The notes: generated by a model from the letters alone, not told the origin. A DNA stretch of 64,000 nucleotides from Bacteroidota bacterium (GCA_006226425.1 SBGX01000011.1:124001-188000), one strand, 5' to 3'; positions 27,232 through 36,148 are shown, counted from the first letter of the stretch. Translations and numbers: made by a program.

Positions 27232-27256
27232 GGCCTACAACCAACCGTTGCAGGCC
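27232..27256 (-). promoter_or_regulatory. intercistronic hairpin between atpE and atpF
   Basis: An imperfect inverted repeat: GGCCT (27232-27236) with AGGCC (27252-27256), one A/C mismatch, then CAAC with GTTG around a 5-base loop. It lies just downstream of atpE on the transcribed strand. The c subunit is needed in many copies per complex, so a stabilising or attenuating hairpin here is plausible, but this is inference. Confidence 0.5.
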
Positions 27257-27267
27257 TACCTTAATTT

Positions 27268-27492
<225 letters not shown>

Positions 27493-27506
27493 TTAAAAGT
27501 TACTAA

Positions 27507-28619
27507 TTAATGATGGTGTTCTTCTACGGCCGCTCCGATGAACAGGGCGGACAACAAGGCAAATAAATAGGCCTGTAAGAAGGCTACCAACAATTCCAAT
27601 ACAGATATAAACAGGGTCATCGGCACGGACAATCCGGCCCAACCCAGGTTTTTATTAATAAAGATGATCGAAACCAAAGCCAATACAATGATGTGTCCAG
27701 CAGTAATGTTCGCAAACAAACGAATCATCAGGGCGAAAGGCTTGGTAAAGATTCCGATAATTTCCAATGGGATCATGATTGGCATCAGGGCAATAGGGAC
27801 TCCCGGAGGCCAGAAAATGTGTTTCCAGTAAGCTTTGTTTCCTGAAAGGACTGTTAATAATAAAGTACATACAGCCAGGAACATGGTTACTGTAATGTTT
27901 CCAGTCAGGTTCGTACCAATCAATGGAACAGAACCAAGCAGGTTACAGATCAAAATAAAGAAGAACACCGTTAATATATAAGGTAAATACCGCTGGTATT
28001 TATGTTCGTTAATGTGTTCCTTGGCAATATCATCACGTACAAATACGATCAATGGCTCAATGAATTTAGCAATTCCCTTTGGAGAAACGGCTCCGTTCTT
28101 ACGGTAGTATTTAGCAACGCTAAACATGATCAAAACCAGAATCAAGCTGGCAATCAACATAAAAGCAACGTTTCTTGTTAAAGAAAGATCCAATGGCTTA
28201 ACAGCTCCATGAACATGTCCTTCTTCGAAGTGCAGTTCACCGTGCTCCATTTTGTAAATTTTTTCGTGGAACATAGCGTAAGCTGCAGCTGGTCCAACTC
28301 CGGCAACGTAATCTACTTTTTCACCTGTTTTACTATCGACAGCACTTCGGTGTTCACCATGGTAAAAGTGTGATGCTGAAAATACGTGAAGGCCTTCGTC
28401 TACCAAAATAATTGGCAGGTAAATAGAAGTACTGTTTCCATGACCTCCCCACAGATGCCATTCGTGAGCATCCTTAATGTGGTGCATGATCATTTCACTC
28501 ACATTGAACTTTTCTTCTTCATGAGACTCGGAATGCTCGGTAGAAGCCATAACCGGCAGAGCAAACATTAAGCTTAAAACAATGATTGACAAACAGTTAG
28601 TAATGTTCTTAAACGTCAT
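27507..28619 (-). CDS. atpB: ATP synthase Fo subunit a with long N-terminal periplasmic extension
   Basis: The stator channel subunit that passes protons to the c-ring. The start is set at 28619 (MTFKNITNCLS), preceded by AGAAGG, giving 370 residues; the open frame continues 10 codons upstream without support. An apparent signal peptide ends near LPVMAS, followed by about 100 His/Glu-rich residues before the first core TM helix. The core has the conserved FANITAGHIIVLAL segment with the essential Arg just before it (ALMIRLFAN). The protein ends in EEHHH. The extension is known from other Bacteroidota. No atpI was recognised upstream. Confidence 0.96.
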   Translation of the reverse strand: MTFKNITNCLSIIVLSLMFALPVMASTEHSESHEEEKFNVSEMIMHHIKDAHEWHLWGGHGNSTSIYLPIILVDEGLHVFSASHFYHGEHRSAVDSKTGEKVDYVAGVGPAAAYAMFHEKIYKMEHGELHFEEGHVHGAVKPLDLSLTRNVAFMLIASLILVLIMFSVAKYYRKNGAVSPKGIAKFIEPLIVFVRDDIAKEHINEHKYQRYLPYILTVFFFILICNLLGSVPLIGTNLTGNITVTMFLAVCTLLLTVLSGNKAYWKHIFWPPGVPIALMPIMIPLEIIGIFTKPFALMIRLFANITAGHIIVLALVSIIFINKNLGWAGLSVPMTLFISVLELLVAFLQAYLFALLSALFIGAAVEEHHH

Positions 28620-28659
28620 ATCCCTTCTTTTTCTGAATAAAGGCTTCAAAATTTCAGCG

Positions 28660-28689
28660 CAAAGGTACTGAATGTTTCCGAATTAACAA
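28660..28689 (-). promoter_or_regulatory. promoter of the atpBEFHAG operon (TTG-N19-TACCTTTG)
   Basis: Minus-strand TTG at 28689-28687 and TACCTTTG at 28667-28660 are exactly 19 bases apart, the standard Bacteroidota -33/-7 spacing. The leader to the atpB ATG at 28619 would be about 35 nt. Confidence 0.75.
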
Positions 28690-28863
28690 TAGAAAATGAA
28701 ATTAATTGAAAAAACCACTTTTTGCCGGAATAGGCCATTTTTAAAGGAAAACAAATGCTTCCTGATTCACCGGGGAAAGAGTGCTGCTTCGAAAATGTCC
28801 GGGATGCTGATTCAAAGCGTGTTTTCACTTAGCCTGGTGGAGATTTAGGGCTTGAATTATTCG

Positions 28864-28871
28864 TATATTTG
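28864..28871 (+). promoter_or_regulatory. -7 element abutting the polyprenyl synthase start (TATATTTG)
   Basis: TATATTTG matches TAnnTTTG and ends 6 bases before the ATG at 28878, predicting a leaderless or near-leaderless transcript. No TTG lies at the ideal -33 distance. Confidence 0.5.
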
Positions 28872-28877
28872 TGGCCC

Positions 28878-29849
28878 ATGATGACAGTGAAGGAAATAAT
28901 GGCGCCCATTGAGGAGGAGATGCAAGAATTCGAGCATCGCTTCCAGCAAAATATGAAGTCAAAAGTTCCTTTGCTGGACAAAATCACCCACTTCATTGTC
29001 AGGAGAAAGGGAAAGCAAATGCGACCAATGTTTTTGTTTTTAACGGCAAAAATGCTCGGGGAAATTAATGATAAGACTTATCAGGCGGCTTCGTTGGTCG
29101 AGTTATTGCATACGGCCACCCTGGTTCATGATGATGTGGTGGATGACGCAAACGAACGGAGAGGTTTTTTTTCGGTGAACGCCCTTTGGAAGAATAAAAT
29201 CGCCGTTCTGGTTGGAGACTATATGTTATCCAAGGTGTTGTTGCTCTCCATAGAAAATAAGAATGTGCGTCTCCTGGAAATCATTGCCACCTCAGTGAAA
29301 GAAATGAGTGAAGGAGAATTGTTACAAATTGAGAAGGCTAGAAAACTGGACATCACGGAGGAGGTTTATTTTGAGATCATTCGACAGAAAACAGGCTCTT
29401 TGATTGCCACCGTTTGTGAGGCAGCCGCCTCTTCGGTAGACCGGGAGGATATTAGCAGTCACATGAGGAAGTTTGGAGAGTTGGTCGGGTTGGCATTTCA
29501 GATCAAAGACGACATTTTTGACTACGGAACTCCGAATGACATTGGGAAACCCACTGGCCTGGATATCCGAGAGCAGAAAATGACCCTGCCCTTGATTTAT
29601 ACTTTGAATAATTGCTCCAGGGAAGTGAAACGTGAACTGATTTATATTGTCAAAAATAAGAACGAAGATAGTCGACAGGTCAAAAGAGCCGTTGAATTGG
29701 TCGTGAATGCTGGGGGGATTGATTATGCATTTAAAAAAATGCACGCCCTGGTCGAGGAGGCGCTGGAAATGATTAAGGATGTACCTGATTCTCAGGCAAA
29801 ACAGGCCCTGATTGGCTTGGTGAAGTACACGGTTAACCGGGAAAAATAG
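28878..29849 (+). CDS. trans-polyprenyl diphosphate synthase
   Basis: A 323-residue all-helical isoprenyl chain-elongating enzyme that adds isopentenyl diphosphate to an allylic primer. Both aspartate-rich motifs are clear: HDDVVDDANERRG (first DDxxD) and FQIKDDIFDY (second). This places it with polyprenyl (octaprenyl or solanesyl-type) synthases, likely supplying the menaquinone side chain; chain length cannot be read by eye. The start is set at ATG 28878, because the longer frame begins with a TTG inside the promoter element. It leads a six-gene same-strand run ending with the lipid kinase. Confidence 0.94.
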   Translation: MMTVKEIMAPIEEEMQEFEHRFQQNMKSKVPLLDKITHFIVRRKGKQMRPMFLFLTAKMLGEINDKTYQAASLVELLHTATLVHDDVVDDANERRGFFSVNALWKNKIAVLVGDYMLSKVLLLSIENKNVRLLEIIATSVKEMSEGELLQIEKARKLDITEEVYFEIIRQKTGSLIATVCEAAASSVDREDISSHMRKFGELVGLAFQIKDDIFDYGTPNDIGKPTGLDIREQKMTLPLIYTLNNCSREVKRELIYIVKNKNEDSRQVKRAVELVVNAGGIDYAFKKMHALVEEALEMIKDVPDSQAKQALIGLVKYTVNREK

Positions 29850-29857
29850 TGGAACAA

Positions 29858-30280
29858 ATGGAAAAATGGATATTTAAGGTGGTTTTTTGGACAGCCTTGA
29901 TCGGGCTTACATTCATTTGGACAGCCTGTCAGAGTGAAGAAAAAGAGGTTCCTCCCACCAAAGAAGTCGCTGAGGTACTGATCGAACGACATGAGGGTCA
30001 GTTTAAGGAGTATTATCCAGGTCGAAAACAGGTGAAAATTGAAGGAGTAGAAGATGCAGAGGGTCAAAGACATGGCCGTTGGGTATTCTATTCCGAAAAT
30101 GGCGTGGAGCTTTCGGTCACCCTCTATGATCATGGGAAAAAGCATGGACATTCCGTGGTCAAGTACCCCAATGGGGCTCTTTACTATTATGGTGAATACG
30201 ATCAGGATCGAAAAATAGGGATTTGGAAAACCTATGATCAGGAAGGGAAATTGGTGGAAGAAAAAGACTTTGGAAAGTGA
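29858..30280 (+). CDS. YwqK/MORN-like repeat lipoprotein, possibly surface-exposed
   Basis: A 140-residue lipoprotein. The start at ATG 29858 gives a signal peptide ending in FIWTAC (Cys24); the GTG at 29849 overlaps the previous stop. The residues after the lipid Cys are QSEEKE, which resemble the acidic lipoprotein export signal that sends Bacteroidota lipoproteins to the cell surface. The mature part has MORN/YwqK-like repeats: GQRHGRWVFYSENG, GKKHGHSVVKYPNG and DRKIGIWKTYDQEGK. YwqK-type proteins are sometimes labelled antitoxins by automatic annotation, but nothing here supports that. It ends 3 bases before dnaG. Confidence 0.78.
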   Translation: MEKWIFKVVFWTALIGLTFIWTACQSEEKEVPPTKEVAEVLIERHEGQFKEYYPGRKQVKIEGVEDAEGQRHGRWVFYSENGVELSVTLYDHGKKHGHSVVKYPNGALYYYGEYDQDRKIGIWKTYDQEGKLVEEKDFGK

Positions 30281-30283
30281 TTG

Positions 30284-32260
30284 ATGGCAAGAATTCCCGC
30301 ACATATTGTTGATACTATATTAAGCACGGCCCGAATTGAGGAAGTGATCGGGGAATTCGTGAACCTCAAAAGAGCTGGTTCCAACTTGAAAGGATTGAGT
30401 CCTTTTACGGATGAGAAAACACCATCCTTTATGGTTTCACCGGCCAAACAAATCTTCAAATGTTTTTCAACCGGGAAAGGAGGGACTGTCGTCTCTTTTT
30501 TGATGGAGAAGGAACACTTTTCCTATCCGGAAGCCCTACGTTGGTTGGCCAATAAATATCAGATTGCTGTTCCGGAAGAAGAACAAACACCGGAAGAAAA
30601 AGAAGAGCAGTCCGAGAAGGAGAGTTTGCGAATCATCAATGAATTTGCAAAGAGTCATTTCAAACAAAATCTGCACGAGCATCAGGAAGGGAAAACGATA
30701 GGTCTAAGTTATTTTCAGGAACGAGGATATCGACTTGAAACAATTGAAAAGTTTGAGTTGGGTTACTGTCTGAACAGTGGGAAGGATTTGACGGAACATG
30801 CCCTCGAAAAAGGCTACAAATTGGAGTACCTGGAAAAAGTAGGGCTCGTTAAAAGCAAAGACGATCGTCATTTTGATTTTTTCCGTGGGCGAGTAATGTT
30901 CCCGATTCACTCGGTGACCGGTCGCGTACTTGGTTTTGGGGGTCGGATTCTGGGGAATGATAAAAAAACGGCCAAGTATTTTAACTCACCGGAAAGCCCG
31001 ATTTACAACAAAAGTGAGATTCTGTACGGACTCTATTTTGCGAAGGGCGACATTATCAAGTACGACAATTGCTATTTGGTCGAGGGATATACGGATGTGA
31101 TTAGCCTGTATCAGGCTGGAATTTCCAACGTTGTTTCCTCTTCTGGAACTTCGCTGACCCGGGAGCAGATCAAGTTGATGCGTCGTTACACGCAGAATAT
31201 TACGATCTTATATGATGGGGACGCGGCCGGGATCAAGGCTTCTTTCCGGGGAATCGATTTGATTTTGGAAGAAGGACTGAACGTTCACGTCGTGCTTTTT
31301 CCAGATGGGGACGATCCCGATTCGTATTCTAAAAAAGTCAGCACTTCAGAACTGGAAGATTATATTCGTGAAAACACGAAGGATTTCATTACTTTCAAAG
31401 CGGAGATGCTTTTGTCCGAAGGAACGGAAGACCCGAGTGTCCGGGTGAAATTGATCCATGACATTGTGAGTTCCATTTCCCTGATTCCAGACCAGATCAG
31501 TCGGAGTGTTTATGCCAAAGAGATTTCGGAGCGTTTTGAGATTGATATGAACGTGGTTTCTCAGGAATTAGCCTCGAACCGCAAAAAACATTTGTTGGAG
31601 AGTCAGCGACAAACTCCAGCGAACCCTGATCCGGTGGTGCAAATACGAAAAGAACCGATTGCCCAGTCGACCACTTCGGATAAGAAGAAAAAAGAAGTCT
31701 ATGAAGAGTTCGACCTGATTCGCATCATGATCAAATACGGGGCGTATGCCATTGAGGTGGACAAGCAAACGGAAGAAGGAAATTTTGAACCGGTGGAGAC
31801 GAGTGTATGTGAACTGATCGTGTATGAATTGGATCGCGATGAACTTACGTTTAAGAATGAATTATACAATCGGGTATATGAACTGGTCAGAAATAGCCTA
31901 AAGGAAAGTGTCGTGAACAAACCCAGTTTTTTCCTAAGACAGGAAGATCCGGGAATTGTGCGTCTGGCAACTGACATCGAGAGTGATCCTTATGAAATTA
32001 GCCACAACTGGCTGAAGCAACACAATATAGATACAAAGACCGAGCTGGAAAACCTGAAAGTGGGAGTGATCAATGCGATTTATGCCTTTAAAACACGACG
32101 CATTGCTGATCAGATCGAAATATTGCGGGAACAGCTGTTAGAAGCGGAGAAAAACAAGGACAATGAGCAGGTAGAAGACTTGTTAGCACAACAGATTCTA
32201 CTGGAAAATGTAAAAATGGCTTTGGCGAATCAATTGGGAAGAATAATTTTGCACGGATGA
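30284..32260 (+). CDS. dnaG: DNA primase DnaG with degenerate zinc-binding site
   Basis: Primase synthesises RNA primers for replication. The 658 residues contain the N-terminal CHC2-type domain (about 5-100), the catalytic core with TOPRIM motifs VEGYTDV and LYDGDAAG, and a C-terminal helicase-interaction region. The four zinc ligands of the canonical site (Cys, His, Cys, Cys) are here S39, T42, C60 and T63, so three are lost although the surrounding DEKTPSF and GKGG are kept. I recall the same loss in other Flavobacteriia. ATG 30284 is preferred over TTG 30281. It overlaps the mscS-family gene by 4 bases. Confidence 0.96.
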   Translation: MARIPAHIVDTILSTARIEEVIGEFVNLKRAGSNLKGLSPFTDEKTPSFMVSPAKQIFKCFSTGKGGTVVSFLMEKEHFSYPEALRWLANKYQIAVPEEEQTPEEKEEQSEKESLRIINEFAKSHFKQNLHEHQEGKTIGLSYFQERGYRLETIEKFELGYCLNSGKDLTEHALEKGYKLEYLEKVGLVKSKDDRHFDFFRGRVMFPIHSVTGRVLGFGGRILGNDKKTAKYFNSPESPIYNKSEILYGLYFAKGDIIKYDNCYLVEGYTDVISLYQAGISNVVSSSGTSLTREQIKLMRRYTQNITILYDGDAAGIKASFRGIDLILEEGLNVHVVLFPDGDDPDSYSKKVSTSELEDYIRENTKDFITFKAEMLLSEGTEDPSVRVKLIHDIVSSISLIPDQISRSVYAKEISERFEIDMNVVSQELASNRKKHLLESQRQTPANPDPVVQIRKEPIAQSTTSDKKKKEVYEEFDLIRIMIKYGAYAIEVDKQTEEGNFEPVETSVCELIVYELDRDELTFKNELYNRVYELVRNSLKESVVNKPSFFLRQEDPGIVRLATDIESDPYEISHNWLKQHNIDTKTELENLKVGVINAIYAFKTRRIADQIEILREQLLEAEKNKDNEQVEDLLAQQILLENVKMALANQLGRIILHG

Positions 32261-33378
32261 TGAGTTATGCCTTATTCAAGTTGGGACCGTATGAGGTCTG
32301 TATCTGGAATCTGATCGTGATTGCCCTGATCTTCCTGTTAGCAACCGTATTGAGGAGGATTATTCACCGCTCTTTGAAAAGAGCTTTGATCGGAGCCAAT
32401 ATCCGGATGGAAGGAACCCGCGCTACCTGGTTGAAACTCCTCAGTCAGAGTGTGTACATTGTCGCGGTGTACCTGGCGGTTTTGAGTTTCAGGATCAACA
32501 ACGAAGGGGTTTCTGTTCGGGAGTTTCTCGAAGTGAATTTGGTAGAATTGTCTTCGTTTAAGTTAGGGTTCTATCATGTCTTTATCATAGGATTGTTAAT
32601 CGTTGGAGCCCGCATGCTGGTCAATTTTTCGAAGTTGTATTTCAGCCGTAAATTCCGCGGGAAGGTCGGCTATAATCCAAGTACAGAGTATGTCTATGTC
32701 CAGCTAAGTAAATATGTCATTTATGTTTTTTGCTTCCTGTTTATTCTAAAGTCACTGGACATTAACCTAACGAATCTGTTTATCGGATCCGCAGCCCTGT
32801 TAGTTGGTGTTGGACTTGGTTTGCAGGATGTCTTTAAGGACATGGTTTCCGGACTGATTCTGCTTTTTGAGGGAACCGTAAAGATTGGAGATGTTATTGA
32901 GCTACAGGATTCCAGCTTTCCAGAGCCCATTATTGCTAAAATCATCAAAATAGATGTGCGTACGACCCAGATCGAAACACGGGATGGAAACGTACTAATT
33001 ATTCCGAATGCCCGGTTGACCCAAGAATACGTGGAGAACTGGAGTCATCAGGACCCACTGACCCGTTTCATCATTAATGTATCAGTGGCTTATGGTTCGG
33101 ACACAGAGCTGGTCAAAAACCTGATGCGTCAGGCAGCCTTATCTCATCCAAAAGTCAAGAAATCGAGACAGGTTCACGTTCGTTTGAAAAATTTTGGGGA
33201 CAATGGCTTGGAATTGGAATTAATCTTTTGGGCCGATCAGAGTTGGGAGGCAAATTTTTACAAATCAGACATCCGCTTTGAAATAGATCGTTTGTTCAGG
33301 GAGTATAACATCACTATTCCCTTTCCGCAAAGAACGATTAGCTATGGCAAGGGAGCGGAAGAGAAAAAAGCACCATGA
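32257..33378 (+). CDS. MscS family mechanosensitive ion channel
   Basis: A 373-residue membrane protein with TM helices at about 15-32, 63-81, 109-127, 150-167 and the pore helix. The Gly/Ala-rich pore segment is AALLVGVGLGLQDVFKDMVSG, trimmed here as two pieces around LGLQ, followed by the beta domain with GDVIEL and a C-terminal alpha/beta domain. MscS channels open under membrane tension to release solutes. The start overlaps the dnaG stop (ATGA), and its own stop overlaps the next start the same way, so expression is coupled along this operon. Confidence 0.94.
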   Translation: MMSYALFKLGPYEVCIWNLIVIALIFLLATVLRRIIHRSLKRALIGANIRMEGTRATWLKLLSQSVYIVAVYLAVLSFRINNEGVSVREFLEVNLVELSSFKLGFYHVFIIGLLIVGARMLVNFSKLYFSRKFRGKVGYNPSTEYVYVQLSKYVIYVFCFLFILKSLDINLTNLFIGSAALLVGVGLGLQDVFKDMVSGLILLFEGTVKIGDVIELQDSSFPEPIIAKIIKIDVRTTQIETRDGNVLIIPNARLTQEYVENWSHQDPLTRFIINVSVAYGSDTELVKNLMRQAALSHPKVKKSRQVHVRLKNFGDNGLELELIFWADQSWEANFYKSDIRFEIDRLFREYNITIPFPQRTISYGKGAEEKKAP

Positions 33379-35258
33379 TCGATCAAAAATACAGACCAGG
33401 TCCTGCCTGGACCGTATTACTGAAACGTTTGGGAATCATGCTTCTCGGCCTGCAAATATGCCGCTTGTTGTTCTGGTATTTTAATCGACATAGTTTTCAG
33501 AATCTTTCCTGGCAGGATTTTTTTGTTTCCGCCTGGTTGGACATCGTGAGCATCGCCCTGTTGGCATTTCCATTTATTGTTTTGTCGATTCTTCCCTTTT
33601 CTTTTGTGATGAAGAGGGGATATCAAATTTTTTTACGAATCATTTTTCATCTGATTAATGCAGTTTTCATTGCACTGAACCTTGTTGATCTGGAATATTT
33701 TCATTTTACCCAAAAAAGATCGACGACAGATTTATTTACTATCCTTTCGGCGGGAGAAGATTTTTCGCAGCAAATAGGTTCTTTTTTCAGGGACTTTTGG
33801 TTGGTGTTGGTTTTTTTCATCGTTTTAATGAGCCTGTCAATGTGGTTGGAACGACGAATCCGCATGGCGACAAAAACCAGGGCGTTTTGGTCTGAGACAC
33901 TCTATTTTTTCCTGGGAACAGCTGTGTTTGTAGTACTGGCCCGGGGAGGATTTAGTTTGCGTCCCCTAAGCCCGATGGATGCAGCGCGCTATACAGAAGT
34001 TGAAAATGCGGCCTTGGTCTTGAATACTCCGTTCACCATGGTGAAATCCATGAGTTATGATGGCCTGGAGGAGTTGCATTATTTTTCGGAAGAAGAGGCT
34101 GAAAAATTATTCAATCCAATTCGGGAGAGTAAACCACTAAATAAGTTGCCGAAGGGAACAAATGTGGTGGTGATTGTACTCGAAAGCTTTGGAAGCGAAT
34201 GGGTTGGGGCATCCGGAGCAGAAGAGTCCTTTACCCCCTTTTTGGATTCATTGGCCGGGCATAGTTTGTTATTTGAAAACGGAATCGCTAATGGAAAGAA
34301 ATCCATCGAAGCGGTCCCTTCGATTATTTGCTCTGTTCCTTCATTGATGGACAACCCCTATATCTCTTCCGCTTATGGAAACAATCAGACGGAATCACTG
34401 GCTTCCATACTCAAGAAATGGGGATATGAGAGTGGGTTTTTCCACGGGGCCACGAATGGATCGATGCGTTTTGACGGTTTTGCAGCACAGCTAGGATTTG
34501 ATCACTACTTCGGGCGAAAGGAATACGGGAATGATGAACATTTTGACAAAACCTGGGGGATACTTGATGAATATTTCAACCCCTGGACCGCCCGGCAATT
34601 AAGTGATTTCAAGAAACCATTTTTTGGATTTCTGTTTACCCTTTCGTCGCATCATCCATATTTTATCCCGGAACACATGCGCGGGAAGCTGAAAACGGGA
34701 AAGGAACCGATTTGTCAATCGATCAATTATGGAGATTACAGCCTTCGAAAGTTTTTTGAACAGGCTCAAAAAGAGAGTTGGTATGAAAATACCCTGTTCG
34801 TTATTTGTGCAGATCATACCTGCTCAACGAATGACCCACTGTATAATCAGCGAACGGAAATGTACCGAATCCCGATCATGTTTTTTGACCCGAAAGGTAG
34901 GGTGCAAGCACTTCGGGAAAAGCGAATTTTTCAGCAATTGGATATCATGCCGACATTACTGGACCTTTTGAATATCGATACAAAACTTTACGCCTACGGG
35001 AACTCCTATTTCCAACAGGAAGAAGGGGAGGCGATCACTTATATAGAAGGGGCTTACAACTATTTCAGAGGAAGTCACATGCTAACCTTTTCAAATGATC
35101 AGCCTCGAAATTATTACTACATTGGCCGTCGAATAGAGAATAATCCAGACTCGCTGGCCTTGTATAAACAAGAGGCCAGAGAGCGGTCCAAAAGGTTGAA
35201 AGCATTAATCCAGAGATACCACCACGACTTAATTCATAATCAGATGAGCGCCCCATGA
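33375..35258 (+). CDS. LTA synthase-family (sulfatase-fold) membrane phosphotransferase
   Basis: A 627-residue protein with about five N-terminal TM helices (to about residue 195) and a C-terminal extracytoplasmic sulfatase/alkaline-phosphatase-fold domain. Metal and active-site segments are VVIVLESFGSEW (about 255-266), ANGKKSIEA with the likely nucleophile S310 (Thr in Staphylococcus LtaS), SSHHPYF and CADHT. In related enzymes this domain transfers phosphoglycerol from phosphatidylglycerol and leaves diacylglycerol. In Gram-negative bacteria the acceptor may be a periplasmic glycan or lipid; it is unknown here. ATGA overlaps on both sides couple it to a channel and to a lipid kinase. Confidence 0.88.
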   Translation: MIDQKYRPGPAWTVLLKRLGIMLLGLQICRLLFWYFNRHSFQNLSWQDFFVSAWLDIVSIALLAFPFIVLSILPFSFVMKRGYQIFLRIIFHLINAVFIALNLVDLEYFHFTQKRSTTDLFTILSAGEDFSQQIGSFFRDFWLVLVFFIVLMSLSMWLERRIRMATKTRAFWSETLYFFLGTAVFVVLARGGFSLRPLSPMDAARYTEVENAALVLNTPFTMVKSMSYDGLEELHYFSEEEAEKLFNPIRESKPLNKLPKGTNVVVIVLESFGSEWVGASGAEESFTPFLDSLAGHSLLFENGIANGKKSIEAVPSIICSVPSLMDNPYISSAYGNNQTESLASILKKWGYESGFFHGATNGSMRFDGFAAQLGFDHYFGRKEYGNDEHFDKTWGILDEYFNPWTARQLSDFKKPFFGFLFTLSSHHPYFIPEHMRGKLKTGKEPICQSINYGDYSLRKFFEQAQKESWYENTLFVICADHTCSTNDPLYNQRTEMYRIPIMFFDPKGRVQALREKRIFQQLDIMPTLLDLLNIDTKLYAYGNSYFQQEEGEAITYIEGAYNYFRGSHMLTFSNDQPRNYYYIGRRIENNPDSLALYKQEARERSKRLKALIQRYHHDLIHNQMSAP

Positions 35259-36148
35259 AGAAGCGACTGAAATTTGTGGTAAATCCCAAATCGGGAATCG
35301 GGAGCAAAGAAGACTTCCCCCAGTTGCTGGAACGCAATCTGGATGCTGAAATCTTTGAATATGATATTCATTACACAGAGTATCGGGGGCATGCCAAAAA
35401 AATTGCAAAAGCAGCAGCAGACGAAGCCTATGATCTCGTTTGTGCCGTAGGGGGAGACGGTTCGGTACATGAAGTAGGAACAGCGTTAATCGGAACAAAT
35501 ACGGCTTTGGGAATCATTCCGATGGGTTCCGGTAATGGATTGGCCAGGCACCTAAAAATACCTTTGCAAGTAGAAAAGGCCATCAGGTCCCTGAATCACT
35601 GTGAAATTATCAGAATGGACACCGGGTTGGTAAATGACAAACCATTTTTAGGGATTGGAGGTTATGGCTTTGATGCACTCATCGCACAAAAGTTTGATAA
35701 ATACCACACCCGTGGCTTTTGGGGCTATACTCGTTTGACAATCCGCGAGTACCTTTCCTACAAACCGATTAAGATTGATATCCGCCTGGAAGAAGAAGAA
35801 CGAGAAGAAGAAGTGGTGCTGTGTACGATAGCCAATTCTTCGGAATTTGGAAACGGATTTACAGTTTCACCGGATTCGGATGTCAGCGATGGCATATTTG
35901 AACTCTGCATTTTGCATCCCTTCCCAAAATGGAAAGCACCCTGGGTGATCTATAATTTCTTTAAACGGAAAGGACACCTACTTCCCTATGCCGAAATCAT
36001 TCCCTTTAAGAAAGCACGAATTACCCTACACGAGCAAATGGCACATTATGACGGAGAGCCAGTTTCCGTCCGTAAGGAACTCAACGTGCAGATAAAACCG
36101 GAAAGTTTGCACGTAATAGTCGGGGAGGCATACTCAGTAAATGGCTGA
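35255..36148 (+). CDS. diacylglycerol/sphingosine kinase-family lipid kinase
   Basis: A 297-residue cytoplasmic DAGK-catalytic-domain protein (DgkB/YegS type). The ATP-binding motif VGGDGSVHEV and the GSGNGLARHL segment are present, with VVNPKSG at the N-terminus. It would phosphorylate diacylglycerol or another lipid alcohol; Bacteroidota also make sphingolipids, so a sphingoid substrate is possible. The start overlaps the stop of the LTA-synthase-like gene (ATGA), which suggests it re-phosphorylates the diacylglycerol that enzyme releases (inference). It ends the operon. Confidence 0.9.
   Translation: MKKRLKFVVNPKSGIGSKEDFPQLLERNLDAEIFEYDIHYTEYRGHAKKIAKAAADEAYDLVCAVGGDGSVHEVGTALIGTNTALGIIPMGSGNGLARHLKIPLQVEKAIRSLNHCEIIRMDTGLVNDKPFLGIGGYGFDALIAQKFDKYHTRGFWGYTRLTIREYLSYKPIKIDIRLEEEEREEEVVLCTIANSSEFGNGFTVSPDSDVSDGIFELCILHPFPKWKAPWVIYNFFKRKGHLLPYAEIIPFKKARITLHEQMAHYDGEPVSVRKELNVQIKPESLHVIVGEAYSVNG

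Noticed and set aside
28646-28828. 60-codon minus-strand frame upstream of atpB
   Set aside because: It covers the atp promoter and lacks protein-like composition or a ribosome site.
29858-30280. Toxin-antitoxin interpretation of the YwqK-like gene
   Set aside because: The label comes from automatic family names only. The protein is a lipoprotein with MORN-like repeats and no toxin gene is adjacent.
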